A stretch of 64,000 nt of DNA from assembly GCF_029814175.1 (NCBI RefSeq), contig NZ_CP122314.1, positions 23,180 through 87,179 of the forward strand, in the 5' to 3' direction. Within the stretch, counting starts at the first letter, position 1, and each line of letters starts with the position of its first letter. Shown here piece by piece: positions 18,517 through 29,010 of the stretch. A model generated the notes under the pieces. That model searched no databases. It saw only the letters and a list, made by a program, of their open reading frames with translations, and was not told the DNA's origin. The DNA is from Halospeciosus flavus. GTDB taxonomy: Archaea > Halobacteriota > Halobacteria > Halobacteriales > Halobacteriaceae. The position numbers and the translations under genes were made by a program.

Positions 18517-20237
18517 TCAGAGAAGATCCTCTGTCCCGCTTGATTCACCGCCACCCATATCGGCACTTTCTGACTTAGTCGGAGTTTGACTTCGCTTCTC
18601 GTGTGCTTTCCGCCATTGAGACGTGGCCGGAATACTGTCTGCTCCGTGCTCTGTATGCCGCTCTCGGACCTGAATCAGTACTGGAGTATTCATTGCGTCG
18701 CCCGAAACGACGGCCTGTCCCGGAGTTAAGCCCGGAAGCTCTCGAAGAACCTCCTCGCCGGCGGCTTCAACACTCGTCCTGATTGCCTTTTGATCCTCCG
18801 GGTTCTTGATCTGCATCGTTACCTGTGTCCCGCACTGTGAGAGGACGTCTGGATCGATTTTCGACGGCCGCTGGCTGATGATTCCGATTCCGAACCCGAA
18901 TTTCCGACCTTCAGACGTAATCGTCCGCATAATCCCGAGCGACGGCGCGTCGCCGGCCGCCGGCGCGAACCGATGGCCCTCCTCGAAGAGAGAGAAGAGC
19001 GGATGCTCGATAACCTCGCCGTCGTAATTCGGGTCGTCTCCACGGTTTCGAACTGCAGCGAGACAAGCCTGATAGAGGCGTCGCAGGAGAACGGTCGCAA
19101 TCATCTGCTGGTCGCGACTATCGAGTGTATCCATCTGCAGAACCGTACAGCGACCGGGGGAGACGAGGTCATCTAATGGAACGTTCGCGTCCGTGGTGAA
19201 CAAGTCGTTCCGTTGGATCGATCGACGAAGTCGCCACTCAAGGGCACCAACACTCGAGTCATCTTCTCCATACTGGTTCCGCATCTCTCGCAGAAGCTCG
19301 TCGATACCCCACGTCCGAGATTCTCGACGCTGCATCGCACGCCACCCGCCGTCGAGTCGTTCCTGCATCCGGTCACTGGGGTTGTCGAGAATAGACATTA
19401 CGTCGCCGACGCTGAGTTCCGAGATACGGATGCGGAGATTCTCCGGGCTGAAGTACTCAATTTCTGGTTGGTACCCGTCCCCGCTGAACGTCTCACTGCC
19501 ACGCATCTCGCCAAGAGAATCGTACTCACCGTGTGGGTCGAAGACGAGGAGCGATGCCCGAGAGTCAGGCATCATCATCTCCTCCATCAGGACACCTGCT
19601 GTGTACGACTTCCCCGAACCCGTCGACGCGAGAATCGCGAGGTGGGTCGCGGCAAACTCGTTGATAGGAAGATGGATGTCGACAGCGTTCGTGTCTCGGT
19701 TGAGGAGCCAACCCATGTGGGCGAGGCCGTCCTTACTCTCGACGTCGACTTGACTCAGGGCGAGATTTCCTGCCGTGTCGGTGGCCTCGTCCTCGTCGAC
19801 GCCAATATTCGGCAGGATGGCTTCGAGCATCCCGTCAGGCGCGGTGTGAAGTCGGGTTCCCGGCCGAGGAGCTGACGTGGATTGGAGAATGTCTGCATGC
19901 GGGTGTCGTAGAACCCGATGACGGTCGCCTCCAGTCGATAAAGGTCGATGTCGTCGGTAGGAACGCCGAGTGTCGCTGCAACCGTCTCCGGCGCGACGTT
20001 CGGGTCAGCCATGAACGTGTCCGGGAGTCCGCGCTCCTGTTCACGGTTTGTGACTCGCGCGATGACGTCCCGGTCTGTCCCTTCGACAGAGACAGTGTAT
20101 GTGATGAACTCGCCGGTCTTCACTGCCTGTTCGTCCGGTGTAACAATCAGGAACTCGTTCGGTCCTTCACCGGGACCGGCGACTGTCCCGATAAGGTCGC
20201 CTTCGTGTTGAGTCGGAACCGAGTCGAACGAGCTCAT
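18517..20237 (-). pseudogene. herA: HerA-type DNA translocase ATPase, frameshifted
   Basis: Hexameric FtsK/HerA-clade ATPase that, with NurA, resects DNA ends. The first ~135 residues form the HAS barrel (LIGTVAGPGEGPNEFLIVTP). The motor follows, with Walker A ASTGSGKSYTAG near residue 200, Walker B LFSLFEEGHRF, and the HerA motif SQRPSKIDPDVLSQC. The frame shifts at about 19830, between the barrel (GREPDFTP) and DGMLEAILPN. A one- or two-base correction gives a full-length ~573-residue protein. The start ATG overlaps the stop of the upstream HAS-barrel gene as ATGA, showing translational coupling. Probably functional apart from a sequence error. Confidence 0.88.
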
Positions 20238-20893
20238 CGCATCACCCCACGGTCAACCGACGACTGCCACCGCACGTCTCTCTCCAGAACACTCAGGACT
20301 CGCTGATGCTCCTCGCTCGAGAACAGGTCCTGAAGGCGCTCGATGAGTGCGAGTGTCACCTCGGCGCCGAGTGAGCCAGCGATGTCGAGGAGCCGCTCCA
20401 TATACGCGAGTTGTAGACTGCCTTGCTCACCTGTGTGGAACGTGCGGGTCACCCCATCAGGGCAGTTCAGGACGATATCGTCAACGGAGAGGGTCCAGCG
20501 TGGTATCTTGTGATTGGGTGACTCGATAGACCCGTCCTCAGTAATCCGGGCAGTGCCGAGCAGTGCGACACCCGCGAGAGTCGTTCGTTCCTCGACGTAT
20601 CCGGGAGTGAACTGCTTCTGGTCGCTCTGTGCAAGTCGAGGCCCTGAACGCCCTTGGTCCGGATCGACGAGTTGGGTGTTATAGATGACCCCCATAACTG
20701 CGTACTCGTCGCCGTCGACGGTTTTCCGGACGAACACAGGCTGTCCGAATCCGCATTCGTCTGGTTCCGGTGGACGCTCACGGTCGGTTTCGTTGAAAAT
20801 CTCGACCGTGTAGTCCATGTGGTCGTTCGAGTTAACGATACTCCCGATGGCGAGGCAGTCGTCCACGCTCTCGCCAGTACTGGGTGTGCTCAT
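20234..20893 (-). CDS. Stand-alone HAS-barrel-like protein linked to HerA
   Basis: 219 residues, no ATPase motif. The first half (AIGSIVNSNDHMDYTVEIF, FGQPVFVRKTVDG, YAVMGVIYNTQLVDPDQG) reads like a second HAS barrel: a small beta-barrel with a GxVxN turn and a valine-rich strand leading to a Pro/Asp loop. This is the domain found at the N-terminus of HerA. The C-terminal half is helical (LQLAYMERLLDIAGSLGAEVTLALIERL). It is translated just before herA with a 4-base overlap, so an adaptor for HerA or NurA is likely. The domain assignment is from pattern only. Confidence 0.6.
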   Translation of the reverse strand: MSTPSTGESVDDCLAIGSIVNSNDHMDYTVEIFNETDRERPPEPDECGFGQPVFVRKTVDGDEYAVMGVIYNTQLVDPDQGRSGPRLAQSDQKQFTPGYVEERTTLAGVALLGTARITEDGSIESPNHKIPRWTLSVDDIVLNCPDGVTRTFHTGEQGSLQLAYMERLLDIAGSLGAEVTLALIERLQDLFSSEEHQRVLSVLERDVRWQSSVDRGVMR

Positions 20894-21040
20894 GTGCTCT
20901 TGTAGCTAACTGTGGGCATAACGGCTCCACAACCGTAATTGCAGAAACTATTCTCAGGAAGGCCAAGTCGCTCGCTCGACCGCATAGCGACCCCCGAAGG
21001 GGCGGCGACTCTCGCTGCTCGCGGTCCGGCTGCCGGACGT

Positions 21041-22313
21041 TCATCGTCTCCGGAGTTCTTTGCTGCGAGCCTTCGAGTCCCACTCGATGGGGACATCATT
21101 CTCTTCGCCCCATTGTTGGAGAAGACGGAGGAACTGCTGGCGATCTTGGTGGTCGAGGACGGCGTCAGTATCTGCCTGCTGGAGGACCTCCGGATATCCA
21201 CGGCCAATTCCCGCCTCGGCTCGTACCATATCGAGTGTGTACTCGTAGAGATTCTCGTAATCACCGGGACCATCAGCATGCAGTAGCCAGCCGGGGAACT
21301 CCAACCGATCTAAGCCTGAACCGGGAGGGACCTTGAGATAGCTAAAGTGAATCTCGTTCCCGAACTCGTACGTTTTCCCGTTGTAGGTCGTCTGGGCCAT
21401 CGACGCTACCGTCGCGCCGACATAGGAAAGGAATCGTCGAGTCGCCCCACGGACTCATCATTCCCGTAAGAATGCGTCCGTCAGGGATGGTGCGTTCACC
21501 TCCGAGATCATCTCGGAGCAGCAATCGCGTCATTTTGACGAGTTCGACAGCGTTTGTCCCCGCAACGTATCCGATGACGGGAATCTCGTGATAGGCACTC
21601 GCAGCGAGGATTCGGCTCACTGCCTCAAGATAGCGATTACGGATAGCCGGTCGACGTGGGTTCGCGAACGAAATGACGAACGGGCCATCGTAGAGCACGA
21701 TAGGCGGGTTCTCCAACTCGCCAGCCTCGTAAGCCTCCGCGAGTGTCTCGATGCGGTCGACGACGACTGCCGCTTCGTGCTCGTACCGATTGAGGCCGAC
21801 GAGCGAACTATCGACGAATCGGTACTCATCACTGCCTTCTTCGCCACCGGTACGAGTGATTTCGTCCGGGCTAAGGAGTTTCCCGTTCTGTCCTCGCTTG
21901 AGTGCGCCAGTGGGACGGTGGTGATTCAGACACCATGCAGCCTGCACGTACGCAAGTGGAACATTGAACTGGGTCGTAGGCGGGATTTCGGAACCGTCCG
22001 TGGCGACCATCGGGACATCCAGCAGGAGATCGCGTGCCCAGTCGTTGACTGCCTCGTGGCTCTCCCATTCGTCCGACGGCGCGTGGTGCCGGATTATCGA
22101 GTCCGCATCATCGAACGAGCTGATCGGGACTGCTCCCGGGTATGACGATGTGGAAAGTTCATCGCGAACCTCTGCTGTGGTCCAGTCCCGAGGAAGAGAG
22201 CGGAACGCTTCCTGATACTTCTCGACGAGACCATCATCGTCCTCGAGATACGTCTGGATGTCCTCTCGGCTTTGATCGAGATCACTGACAACACTCGCCT
22301 TGTCGAGCGGCAT
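21041..22313 (-). pseudogene. nurA: NurA-family 5'-3' nuclease, frameshifted
   Basis: The NurA nuclease degrades DNA in complex with HerA. The first frame has the metal-binding motif I, MVATDGSEIPP, near residue 105 and the second acidic motif IVLYDGPFVISF. It loses its frame near 21420, after GDSTIPFL. The C-terminal part continues in another frame from ~21400 to 21041 (FGNEIHFSYLKVPPGSGLDRLEFPGWL, then GYPEVLQQAD), which is the normal NurA tail. Together they give ~424 residues. The ATG shares a base with the rad50 stop (TAATG). One base change would repair it. Confidence 0.83.
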
Positions 22314-25031
22314 TAGTCACTCACCACCTCGGAAGTCTGCTCGGGCTTCTCGATTTTGACGCTGTAATCGGTCATCGACTCGAACGTCGAGTCATGACTG
22401 ATGACGGCAAGCTGATCGAACGCATCAAGGGACTCTGTTGGCCGACTAGATTCGTCTTCTTCTGTTCGTCGAGATTCGCCGTCGGCTCGTCGAGGAACGC
22501 GACGCCGAGACTGGATAGCTGTTCGAGAATCGCGAGTCTGACCGCGAGTGCGGCAGCCATTTTCTCGCCACCCGAGAGCGTTGAGAAGGACTTGCGGACG
22601 TCCGCGTCGTGCACGATGATGTCGTAGTCCGCCGTCCATTCGAGTTGCTCAGCATCTCGTCCACGAATCGACCGGAAGACCGCGTTCGCTCGCGTCCCGA
22701 TCCGGTCGGTGATGACCTCCCGCATCTTCGGGCCAGCGTTCCGGACATTCTCTCGGACCCATTTCGCGAATTCGAGGTCGGCTTCGAGTTCCTGGAGTTC
22801 ATCGACTTTCTCGCTCCGTTCGTCCAGCTTCTCCTCCAGCCGCTCAACCTCGGCCGCGACGTCTTCGAGTTGGTCCTTCCGTTCGTCTCGCTTCGTCGTG
22901 AGTTGCGTAATCTTCTGGTCCAGTTCGTCGAGTCGGTTGTCGAACTGCTCGTATTCCTCGGGATCGAACTTCGACTCAACGGTTTCACGCTCTTCAACCA
23001 GCGTCTCTTTCTTCTCCTGAAGACTCTCTAGCTCGTTCTCATGCTCTCCGACAGCCTGCTTTCTATCGTCGAGTTCAGCGGCTTGCTGTTTGTTCTGCTC
23101 GTACTGCTTGTAGTCCGGTTCGTGTTCGTCGAGCGTTTCCTCAACCACATCCAGTTCAGCTTCGACATCGTCGAACTCCTCAATCTGCTCTTCCAGCTTT
23201 TCAACTTCTTCCCTCGCGGTTTCAAGCTGGCTCTCGACCCGCTCCAGTTCCTCTGGGGCGTTCTCGTTGTCCTCAATTCGCGTTTCTGCTCTATGGAACG
23301 CTTTCTCGGCGTCTTCGAGTGACTCACGCTCCTCTCGGAGCGAGGGGAGTTCATCGACTTCCTCTTCGAGGGACTCAATCTTCTCTCGCTTCTTGACCTT
23401 CTCAGTACTGAGGTTCGCAGTGTTTCTTCAAGGTCCGCGACCGCTTCCCGGTGAACACCGAGCTGAGCGACACGATCCTGTACAGCCTTCGCCTCTTCGA
23501 GTCGCTCCTCAAGTTCCTCAATCTCTTCTGCGAGCCGCTTACGCTCCTGCTCAATCTCTTCGAGACGTGCTTCTTGTTCCGCAATGCGTTCCTCTCGATC
23601 ATCTGGGTCAAGAGGCTCCCCACAGGTCGGACAGACCGCATCCTCGTCTGCATCGGTGTCACGGAGCAGGCCAAGATGTTCCTCGATATCTTCCTTCTCA
23701 GCGGCTAGCGACTGTCGCTTCACCTCTCGTTCGTTGACCTTGTCGGTGAGGTCGTCAATGTCCTCCGTGGCAGCTGCCTCAGCCTCAATCTCGGCAATCA
23801 GTTGCTTCCGGTCACGAAGGTCGTGCAGTACCCCGTGCGCTTCCTCCTCTAAGTCACCAATCTCGTTCTGGAGCCGATCGACTTTCTGCTTCTTCTGCTC
23901 CAGTTCATTGATTCGTTCACCAAGTACCTCGTATCGTTCCTTGTCTTCCCGGTACTGTTCGAGGTTCTCGCGTGCTTGTTGGAGCGTCTCGACGTCTTCT
24001 TTCAGGGACTCAATCTCGTTCTCGAGCTGCTGAACCGTGGCTTGCTTCTCTTGCTTCTCCTGTCGAAGTTCGTTCAGCCGCTCCTTACGCTCCGTGAGTT
24101 GCTCACGGCGTTCCCGCGCGGCTTCATACGCTTCGTGACCCTCCGCTGCTTCTTCGCACTTCTCGGCGGCGGCCTGTGCCCGAGCTAGTTCTTCCTGCGC
24201 TGTTTCTAGTGCCGATTCCTGCGACTCAATCTCTTGCTCAACGGATGCAACCTCGTCATCGAGTTCGTCTAATTGGTCTTTTAATGCGTCCAGCTCGTCA
24301 AACGTTGATTCGACCTCGTCTTTCTCCTCCTGCTTCTTCTGAATACGGGCGTTGAGTTCCTCGATGCCGCTTTCCAAGTTGGTCTGCTTCGTACGCTGTT
24401 CTGGAAGGCTTTGTACCTCGCCGGTTAGCTGTTGTATCTCTTCACGGAGATCATCCTGTTCGTCCGCAATCTCCTCGGGGACTTGCTTGAGTGCCCCATT
24501 GAAGCTCTCTTCATAGTCGTCGACGCCGAGTAACTCGTCGAAAGTATTCTTCCGATTCCTTGGCGTCTGGGCGAAATCGGAGAGGAAGCGCGTCTGAGGC
24601 ACGCCGATACAGGACTCCCAGATTTTCGTGAGTTCATCCTTGTCCTCAAGGTCGAACCGAGCACAGAGCCAGTTAACGAGTTGATCCTTCTTGTCGATGT
24701 CTTGGTCGATCCACTCGTCTTCAATTGGGTCGTACCGGGCGACGCCGTAGTTCGAGCGGCCGGCTGACCGCGTGATTCGATACTTCTGGACACCATCGTC
24801 CTCTCGAAGCTCTATAACGACCTCGACCGTCCCCGACGATTCGCCCTCGCGGACGAACTCGTTGTTGTTGAACGGTAGGGAGTCGAAAAGAGCGAACCCG
24901 ATTGCCTCCTGAATCGTCGACTTCCCGGAACCGTTCTCACCGAGGATGGCGTTCACACCACCTCGGAGGTCGATTGTCGTGCGTTCCTCGTAGGACTTGA
25001 CGTTCTCCAGTGTGACTGAGTCAATCTTCAT
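22313..25031 (-). pseudogene. rad50: Rad50-type SMC ATPase, frameshifted
   Basis: About 900 residues. Walker A GENGSGKSTIQEA lies near residue 35. Long coiled coils flank a zinc hook, CPTCGEPL, near the middle. The C-terminal half has the signature LSGGEKMAAAL, Walker B with D-loop FLDEPTANLD, and H-loop VISHDS. The frame breaks near 23400 (after VADLEETL) and again near 22450 (after DEQKKTN), but each part continues in another frame without loss. With Mre11 it tethers and processes DNA ends. The start overlaps the mre11 stop by 4 bases. The ATG of nurA overlaps its stop. Confidence 0.88.
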
Positions 25032-26542
25032 TCGTCCTCACCTCCCCCTGTACCTGCACCGTCGCCGATTGGTTCACTTGCCTCGGTCCCAGCGTCGTCT
25101 GTCGCTTCTACTGCCTCGTCGTCGAAGGGATCGTCGTCGATATCGATCATCACGTTCTCGGCTTCATCCGCAAAGAGTTCGCGGCGGCGCTGCGTGACGA
25201 GCTCGGTGATGTCCTTAGGGTCTTCGTTGGTCTTCGCCATTCGGTGGGCGTCACTAAGGATAGTTGCGACGTCTTCAGCCCTCTCGCTGAATCGAGATTC
25301 ATTCGCAATAGTCTCGAAGACGCGCTGTTCTAGCGCCTCCGTCTGGAGGCGGCCGTCGATGAAGACCTCGTCATCATCGAGACCCTTCAGAAGTTCCTCA
25401 ATCTCGGCCGACGTAACTCGGCTCGTGTTCGTCTGAACATACAGCGCGTCATAGGCATCTTCGACAAGATCCGCGAGTTCGTCGGTGGAGAATTCACTTC
25501 GATCAAACTGAAGCGTCCCTTCGAACCGAAGATCGACGAGCGGCCGTCGCTGGTCACCACCTTTCAGGAACTCTTCCTGCTGCAGGACGCTGTCGAGATT
25601 GCTCTCGTGGTTCGTGACGTGGTCACGGAAGGCTTCGAAGAGTTCTCCGTGCGTGTCGTAGGGTGTGACATCGAACGCGGGTGGGCGGAAGTACGGACGT
25701 CGGCGGGAATGGTGGTGGTTGACGCTGTGTGCTAGTCGACCGGGGCCATCATAACCCTCGCTCGCAGGGCTGAGCGTCACTTCGTAGTACCCGTGGTTCC
25801 AGTCTTCATGGGCTTCCTGTGTATTGTGGGCTTCCGGTGACCCGGGGTTGAATATCCAGTCGGAGGACGAGTACTGCTTGTGGATGTGCCCGAGCGCAAG
25901 ATAATCAACGACGTCGCGTACTTCACGGAGCTCGGCGTGAGTTACGTTCCCGCCGAGGGAGGGCACTTCATCCTCAATACCGAAGTGACCGAGAAGGACT
26001 GTGTAGTCCGGGTCGCCGTTATCAGCGTTCGTCTTCTTGATACCGCGTGCGACTTGGGTGAGTGCGGTGTCCGTGCGGGCGCCGCGCCACTGGAGTCCGT
26101 AGACGCGAACTGTTCCGGCGTCAGTTTCGACGTCGTAGAACCCTGCGTGACCAGTATCCTTGTCTGGGTCATACGGGCGGAAGGTTGCGGCCTCACCTTC
26201 ACCCCGGAGGGCTGTTTCAAGGAGAACGATTTGGTCACGCCTGTGGAGGAAGTTCAACCACGTGACGTCACGGGGCGTGAGGTTCTCGTCGTGGTTTCCG
26301 CGTGAGACGAGGACAGGGACGTCATCGGGAACAAGCTCAAGCGCGTTTTCGGCTTCTTCGAGAACTTTCGGTCGCAGATCGCGGGAGTCGAAGAGATCGC
26401 CCGGCAGAAGAATGGCGTCTGGGTCGCTCTGCAGAGCGAGTTTGAGTGTCGCTCGGAACGAGCTGGCCATATCGTCCTCTCGTTGCTTGAGGCCGTACTG
26501 ACGGTGGCCGAGATGGATGTCGGCCATGTGTGCGAATTTCAT
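25028..26542 (-). CDS. mre11: Mre11-type DNA double-strand break nuclease
   Basis: 504 residues, intact. Calcineurin-like phosphoesterase motifs are in order: MADIHLGHRQYG, LLPGDLFDSRDL, LVSRGNHDEN, VLLGHFGIEDE and YLALGHIHKQYSS. They supply the two-manganese site. The C-terminal ~200 residues include a variable, acidic Rad50-binding region. I start at MKFAHMADIHLGH (26542) because the family begins there. An ATG 27 codons upstream gives only a low-complexity extension. First gene of the minus-strand operon mre11-rad50-nurA-HAS-herA. Its gene order and IS-rich location suggest an accessory copy rather than the housekeeping Mre11. Confidence 0.94.
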   Translation of the reverse strand: MKFAHMADIHLGHRQYGLKQREDDMASSFRATLKLALQSDPDAILLPGDLFDSRDLRPKVLEEAENALELVPDDVPVLVSRGNHDENLTPRDVTWLNFLHRRDQIVLLETALRGEGEAATFRPYDPDKDTGHAGFYDVETDAGTVRVYGLQWRGARTDTALTQVARGIKKTNADNGDPDYTVLLGHFGIEDEVPSLGGNVTHAELREVRDVVDYLALGHIHKQYSSSDWIFNPGSPEAHNTQEAHEDWNHGYYEVTLSPASEGYDGPGRLAHSVNHHHSRRRPYFRPPAFDVTPYDTHGELFEAFRDHVTNHESNLDSVLQQEEFLKGGDQRRPLVDLRFEGTLQFDRSEFSTDELADLVEDAYDALYVQTNTSRVTSAEIEELLKGLDDDEVFIDGRLQTEALEQRVFETIANESRFSERAEDVATILSDAHRMAKTNEDPKDITELVTQRRRELFADEAENVMIDIDDDPFDDEAVEATDDAGTEASEPIGDGAGTGGGEDE

Positions 26543-26956
26543 CGACCGAGCACCCTCATCCCAGTCGCCAGTGTGTTGCTCACTGGCTCTCCCTCCCTCG
26601 GATTCTGCAGTGTCATAGTCCACTTCCCAGACAATAGCATCGTGATATCTCGCTATACTAATTGAGCCTACTTAATAGTATGTTGACTATAGTGAAAGTA
26701 GACTAGCATAGGAGACTCCGATTGTTAGTAACTCAATTCCGATAACAGAGACAGGAAAACAGATGTCTATTCCACCACCCGGCTAGCCAAGACGCAAATA
26801 AACTGTGAATACGCACTGTCATCCCAGTAATGTCGGTATATGCCTCTCAAGACTCCCGATTCGACTTCATCTTCCCGCAACAGTTATGTTGATTGGTACC
26901 TAACACCGGTGTGTTCCCCATCCCGAAAAACCAACCGGGAACAGTGACCAGCACAA
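26543..26956. promoter_or_regulatory. Divergent promoter region of the DNA-processing island
   Basis: 414 bases between mre11 (-) and the next gene (+). Much of it is AT-rich, with TACTTAATAGTATG near 26669-26682 as a candidate TATA element for mre11. No open frame or RNA gene is seen. As the only gap between the two divergent units, it is the natural control point for both. Confidence 0.5.
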
Positions 26957-27817
26957 ATGAGTTCACCCGCCCACTCCACAGGGTCGGATAGAGTTCAACG
27001 AACACTGTATGATGTCACAGCACGTCAACGAATACACTCATTTCCGAGAGGCATCATCCTCCGGTACGAACCCACTGAAGCTCTCAACTCGTTTCTTGCC
27101 GGGAACTATCACGTCCGTTGGGTAGTTATCAACTTCACTGACGCCGCGAAAATCATTCGTGACCACGGATCGGTTCACGCAGTTCTGGAAGATTGGCAGA
27201 TACCTATCGTAACTGCGACCGACCCAGATATCGACGTATACGCTCGGCAGCGAGACGATATTCGAGACTTACTTGAAGACATACAACCCGCGATCTACAT
27301 CCCGGATGCTGGCGAGGTCTACTGGAAGGAATCCAACCAATCCGAGGAGGAAGCTAAACGTGCCCAACGGCATGGAATCGACTTCTTCATTGAGCGACTC
27401 AACTTCGTGATGAGCTACGTTGAGGAGGAGTCTCTGGATATCGGAGTCTTGCCGCTCGCCAAGGGGATGTACCGATGGCATTACCAGCGGCTCAAAGACT
27501 GCTATGAGAGGTATGACTTCTCAAACTACGCCTTCTACACAAAGCAGTACACGAACGGCGGAAACTACATTCGAAGACTCGAGAACCACATCCAAAACCT
27601 CATTGACGTCATGGACGCTGAGAACATCTTCATCATTGCACGACACGGAGAAACGCACCTGAGTCGACTTCCTCCCCAAGTCACGGGTGCAAGTGGAATC
27701 GTTCAATTTGCCAAAAACTGCAAGGTCAACGGTAGCTTCCACGAAGACCTCTTCACGGACTGGCGAGAGAGGTTGGAAAGCGTCCTTCTCGACAAAGTCA
27801 CGGTGGTGCAACAATGA
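26957..27817 (+). CDS. Unrecognised protein, possible TIM-barrel fold
   Basis: 286 residues with no signal peptide or membrane segment. Regularly spaced hydrophobic strands end in polar residues: WVVINFTDA, IPIVTATDPD, AIYIPDAGEVYW, DIGVLPLAKG, NYAFYTKQYTNGGN and NIFIIARHGETHLSRL. A Gly-rich tail follows (VTGASGIVQFAKNC). This resembles an alpha/beta barrel. The run from LPLAKGMYRWHY to TNGGN recalls the QGG...IGGL core of tRNA-guanine transglycosylase-like enzymes, which include DNA-modifying DpdA proteins. That likeness is weak and only inferred. The next gene begins within its stop (ATGA), so the two are co-translated. Confidence 0.5.
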   Translation: MSSPAHSTGSDRVQRTLYDVTARQRIHSFPRGIILRYEPTEALNSFLAGNYHVRWVVINFTDAAKIIRDHGSVHAVLEDWQIPIVTATDPDIDVYARQRDDIRDLLEDIQPAIYIPDAGEVYWKESNQSEEEAKRAQRHGIDFFIERLNFVMSYVEEESLDIGVLPLAKGMYRWHYQRLKDCYERYDFSNYAFYTKQYTNGGNYIRRLENHIQNLIDVMDAENIFIIARHGETHLSRLPPQVTGASGIVQFAKNCKVNGSFHEDLFTDWRERLESVLLDKVTVVQQ

Positions 27818-28984
27818 TGGGTCTCGGCGGCGGAGGTGGCAGTAACGACGACGAAGAAGAGGAAAGCGTTGGTGTCCCTCCCGGCGCACCAACACTCGGT
27901 GACTTCGGTGGAGGTTCTACCGAAGAGTCAGCGACGAAGTCCCTCAGAAGATACTACAGCGAGCGGTGGAGGCGGGGAAGGTAGCGTTAGTACGACTGGA
28001 AGTGGTGGTGGAGGTGGCGGTATCGGAGTCGTTAGTACAGGCGGTGGTAGCGGTGGAGATGGTTCGGGGACCGAGGATGACTCAGATGACGATGAAGGAG
28101 CGAGTGACGACGATGATCCAGTGGACAATACGGATGATGGAGAGGAGTCTGGCGCCACTACAGAAGAGAAAGAACCACCCACAATCGTCGAAGAGCCTAG
28201 TAACGATAGTGTTGGAAAACAGGAGTCACAGACAGGATCCGAAAGCGAGGAAACTGAAAATGATGACAGGGACGAGGAGCCACAGATTGGAGAAATAACG
28301 GTCATAACGGACGCGTGGGATTCAGTTGGCTGGGGTATTGAACCAGTTCTAAAGAAGTTAGAAGTGGAGTTTGGTGTCAGCCTCGATATCTCGTATGAGT
28401 TACTACCTCCGCGTGACCTCGACATCGTTGATTACGAGGTAGCTGCTGAACGCTACGAGATGCCCTACGCACAACTGGAAGGCCTTCCCGAGACCTCAAG
28501 GTTGTCAACAGAAGCACTTGGTGTCGCCCAAGAACAAGGCCAAGAACTATTCCGAGAATATCTCCGCCGGCTTCGAATCGCAGCACTCGTGGAAGGGAGA
28601 GATATTGAAGATAAGGACCTTCTGCTGAACCTTGCAGGAGAGATTGGGTTGGACGTCGACCAACTTCGAAAACACTGGGCTGAGGTTGACACCGAACAAC
28701 TCACCGAGGTTGATACAACACCACAGATGTGGGTTAGTGCGGGCGACCTTGAAATCCCCAAGAGTGGTCATATCGAGTTCGAGCCTACATACTTCGCTTT
28801 CGTCGGGAATAACGTCATGCCGGCTGGAGTCCCACAACCATTGACCGATTTCATTACCGAATATGATCTCGCCACTACTGTTGAAGTGATGAAGGCACTG
28901 GATACAGAACGGGCTCAACTAAAGAACTCAGAGAAAGTCCAGCAAGTCTGTCTTGGTGTGGGGGAATTTTGGGAAGTAATATAG
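27814..28984 (+). pseudogene. Gly/Asp-rich protein with DsbA/FrnE-like domain, frameshifted
   Basis: Begins MMGLGGGGGSNDDEEEESVG, overlapping the previous stop by 4 bases. The first frame stops after ~55 codons. The continuation is in the second frame from about 27955 (ASGGGGEGSVSTTG), so one indel near 27955 is needed. After ~160 residues of Gly, Ser, Asp and Glu comes a folded domain: ITVITDAWDSVGWGIEPVLKKL, a helical insert with FREYLRRLRIAALVEGRDI and LLLNLAGEIGLD, and a final EPTYFAFVGN strand. That order matches DsbA/FrnE (2-hydroxychromene isomerase-like) thioredoxin folds. The CxxC redox motif is absent (DAWDSVGW), so a disulphide role is unlikely. Probable repaired length ~390 residues. 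Confidence 0.55.
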
Positions 28985-29010
28985 TCCCAACTTGGAATCA
29001 AAGTACGTGT

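Noticed and set aside
21041..21400. Separate 119-residue gene between nurA and the HAS-barrel gene
   Set aside because: Its sequence is the expected C-terminal part of NurA, displaced by a frameshift.
27814..28984. Thiol-disulphide oxidoreductase function for the DsbA-like protein
   Set aside because: The position of the CxxC motif reads DAWDSVGW with no cysteine.
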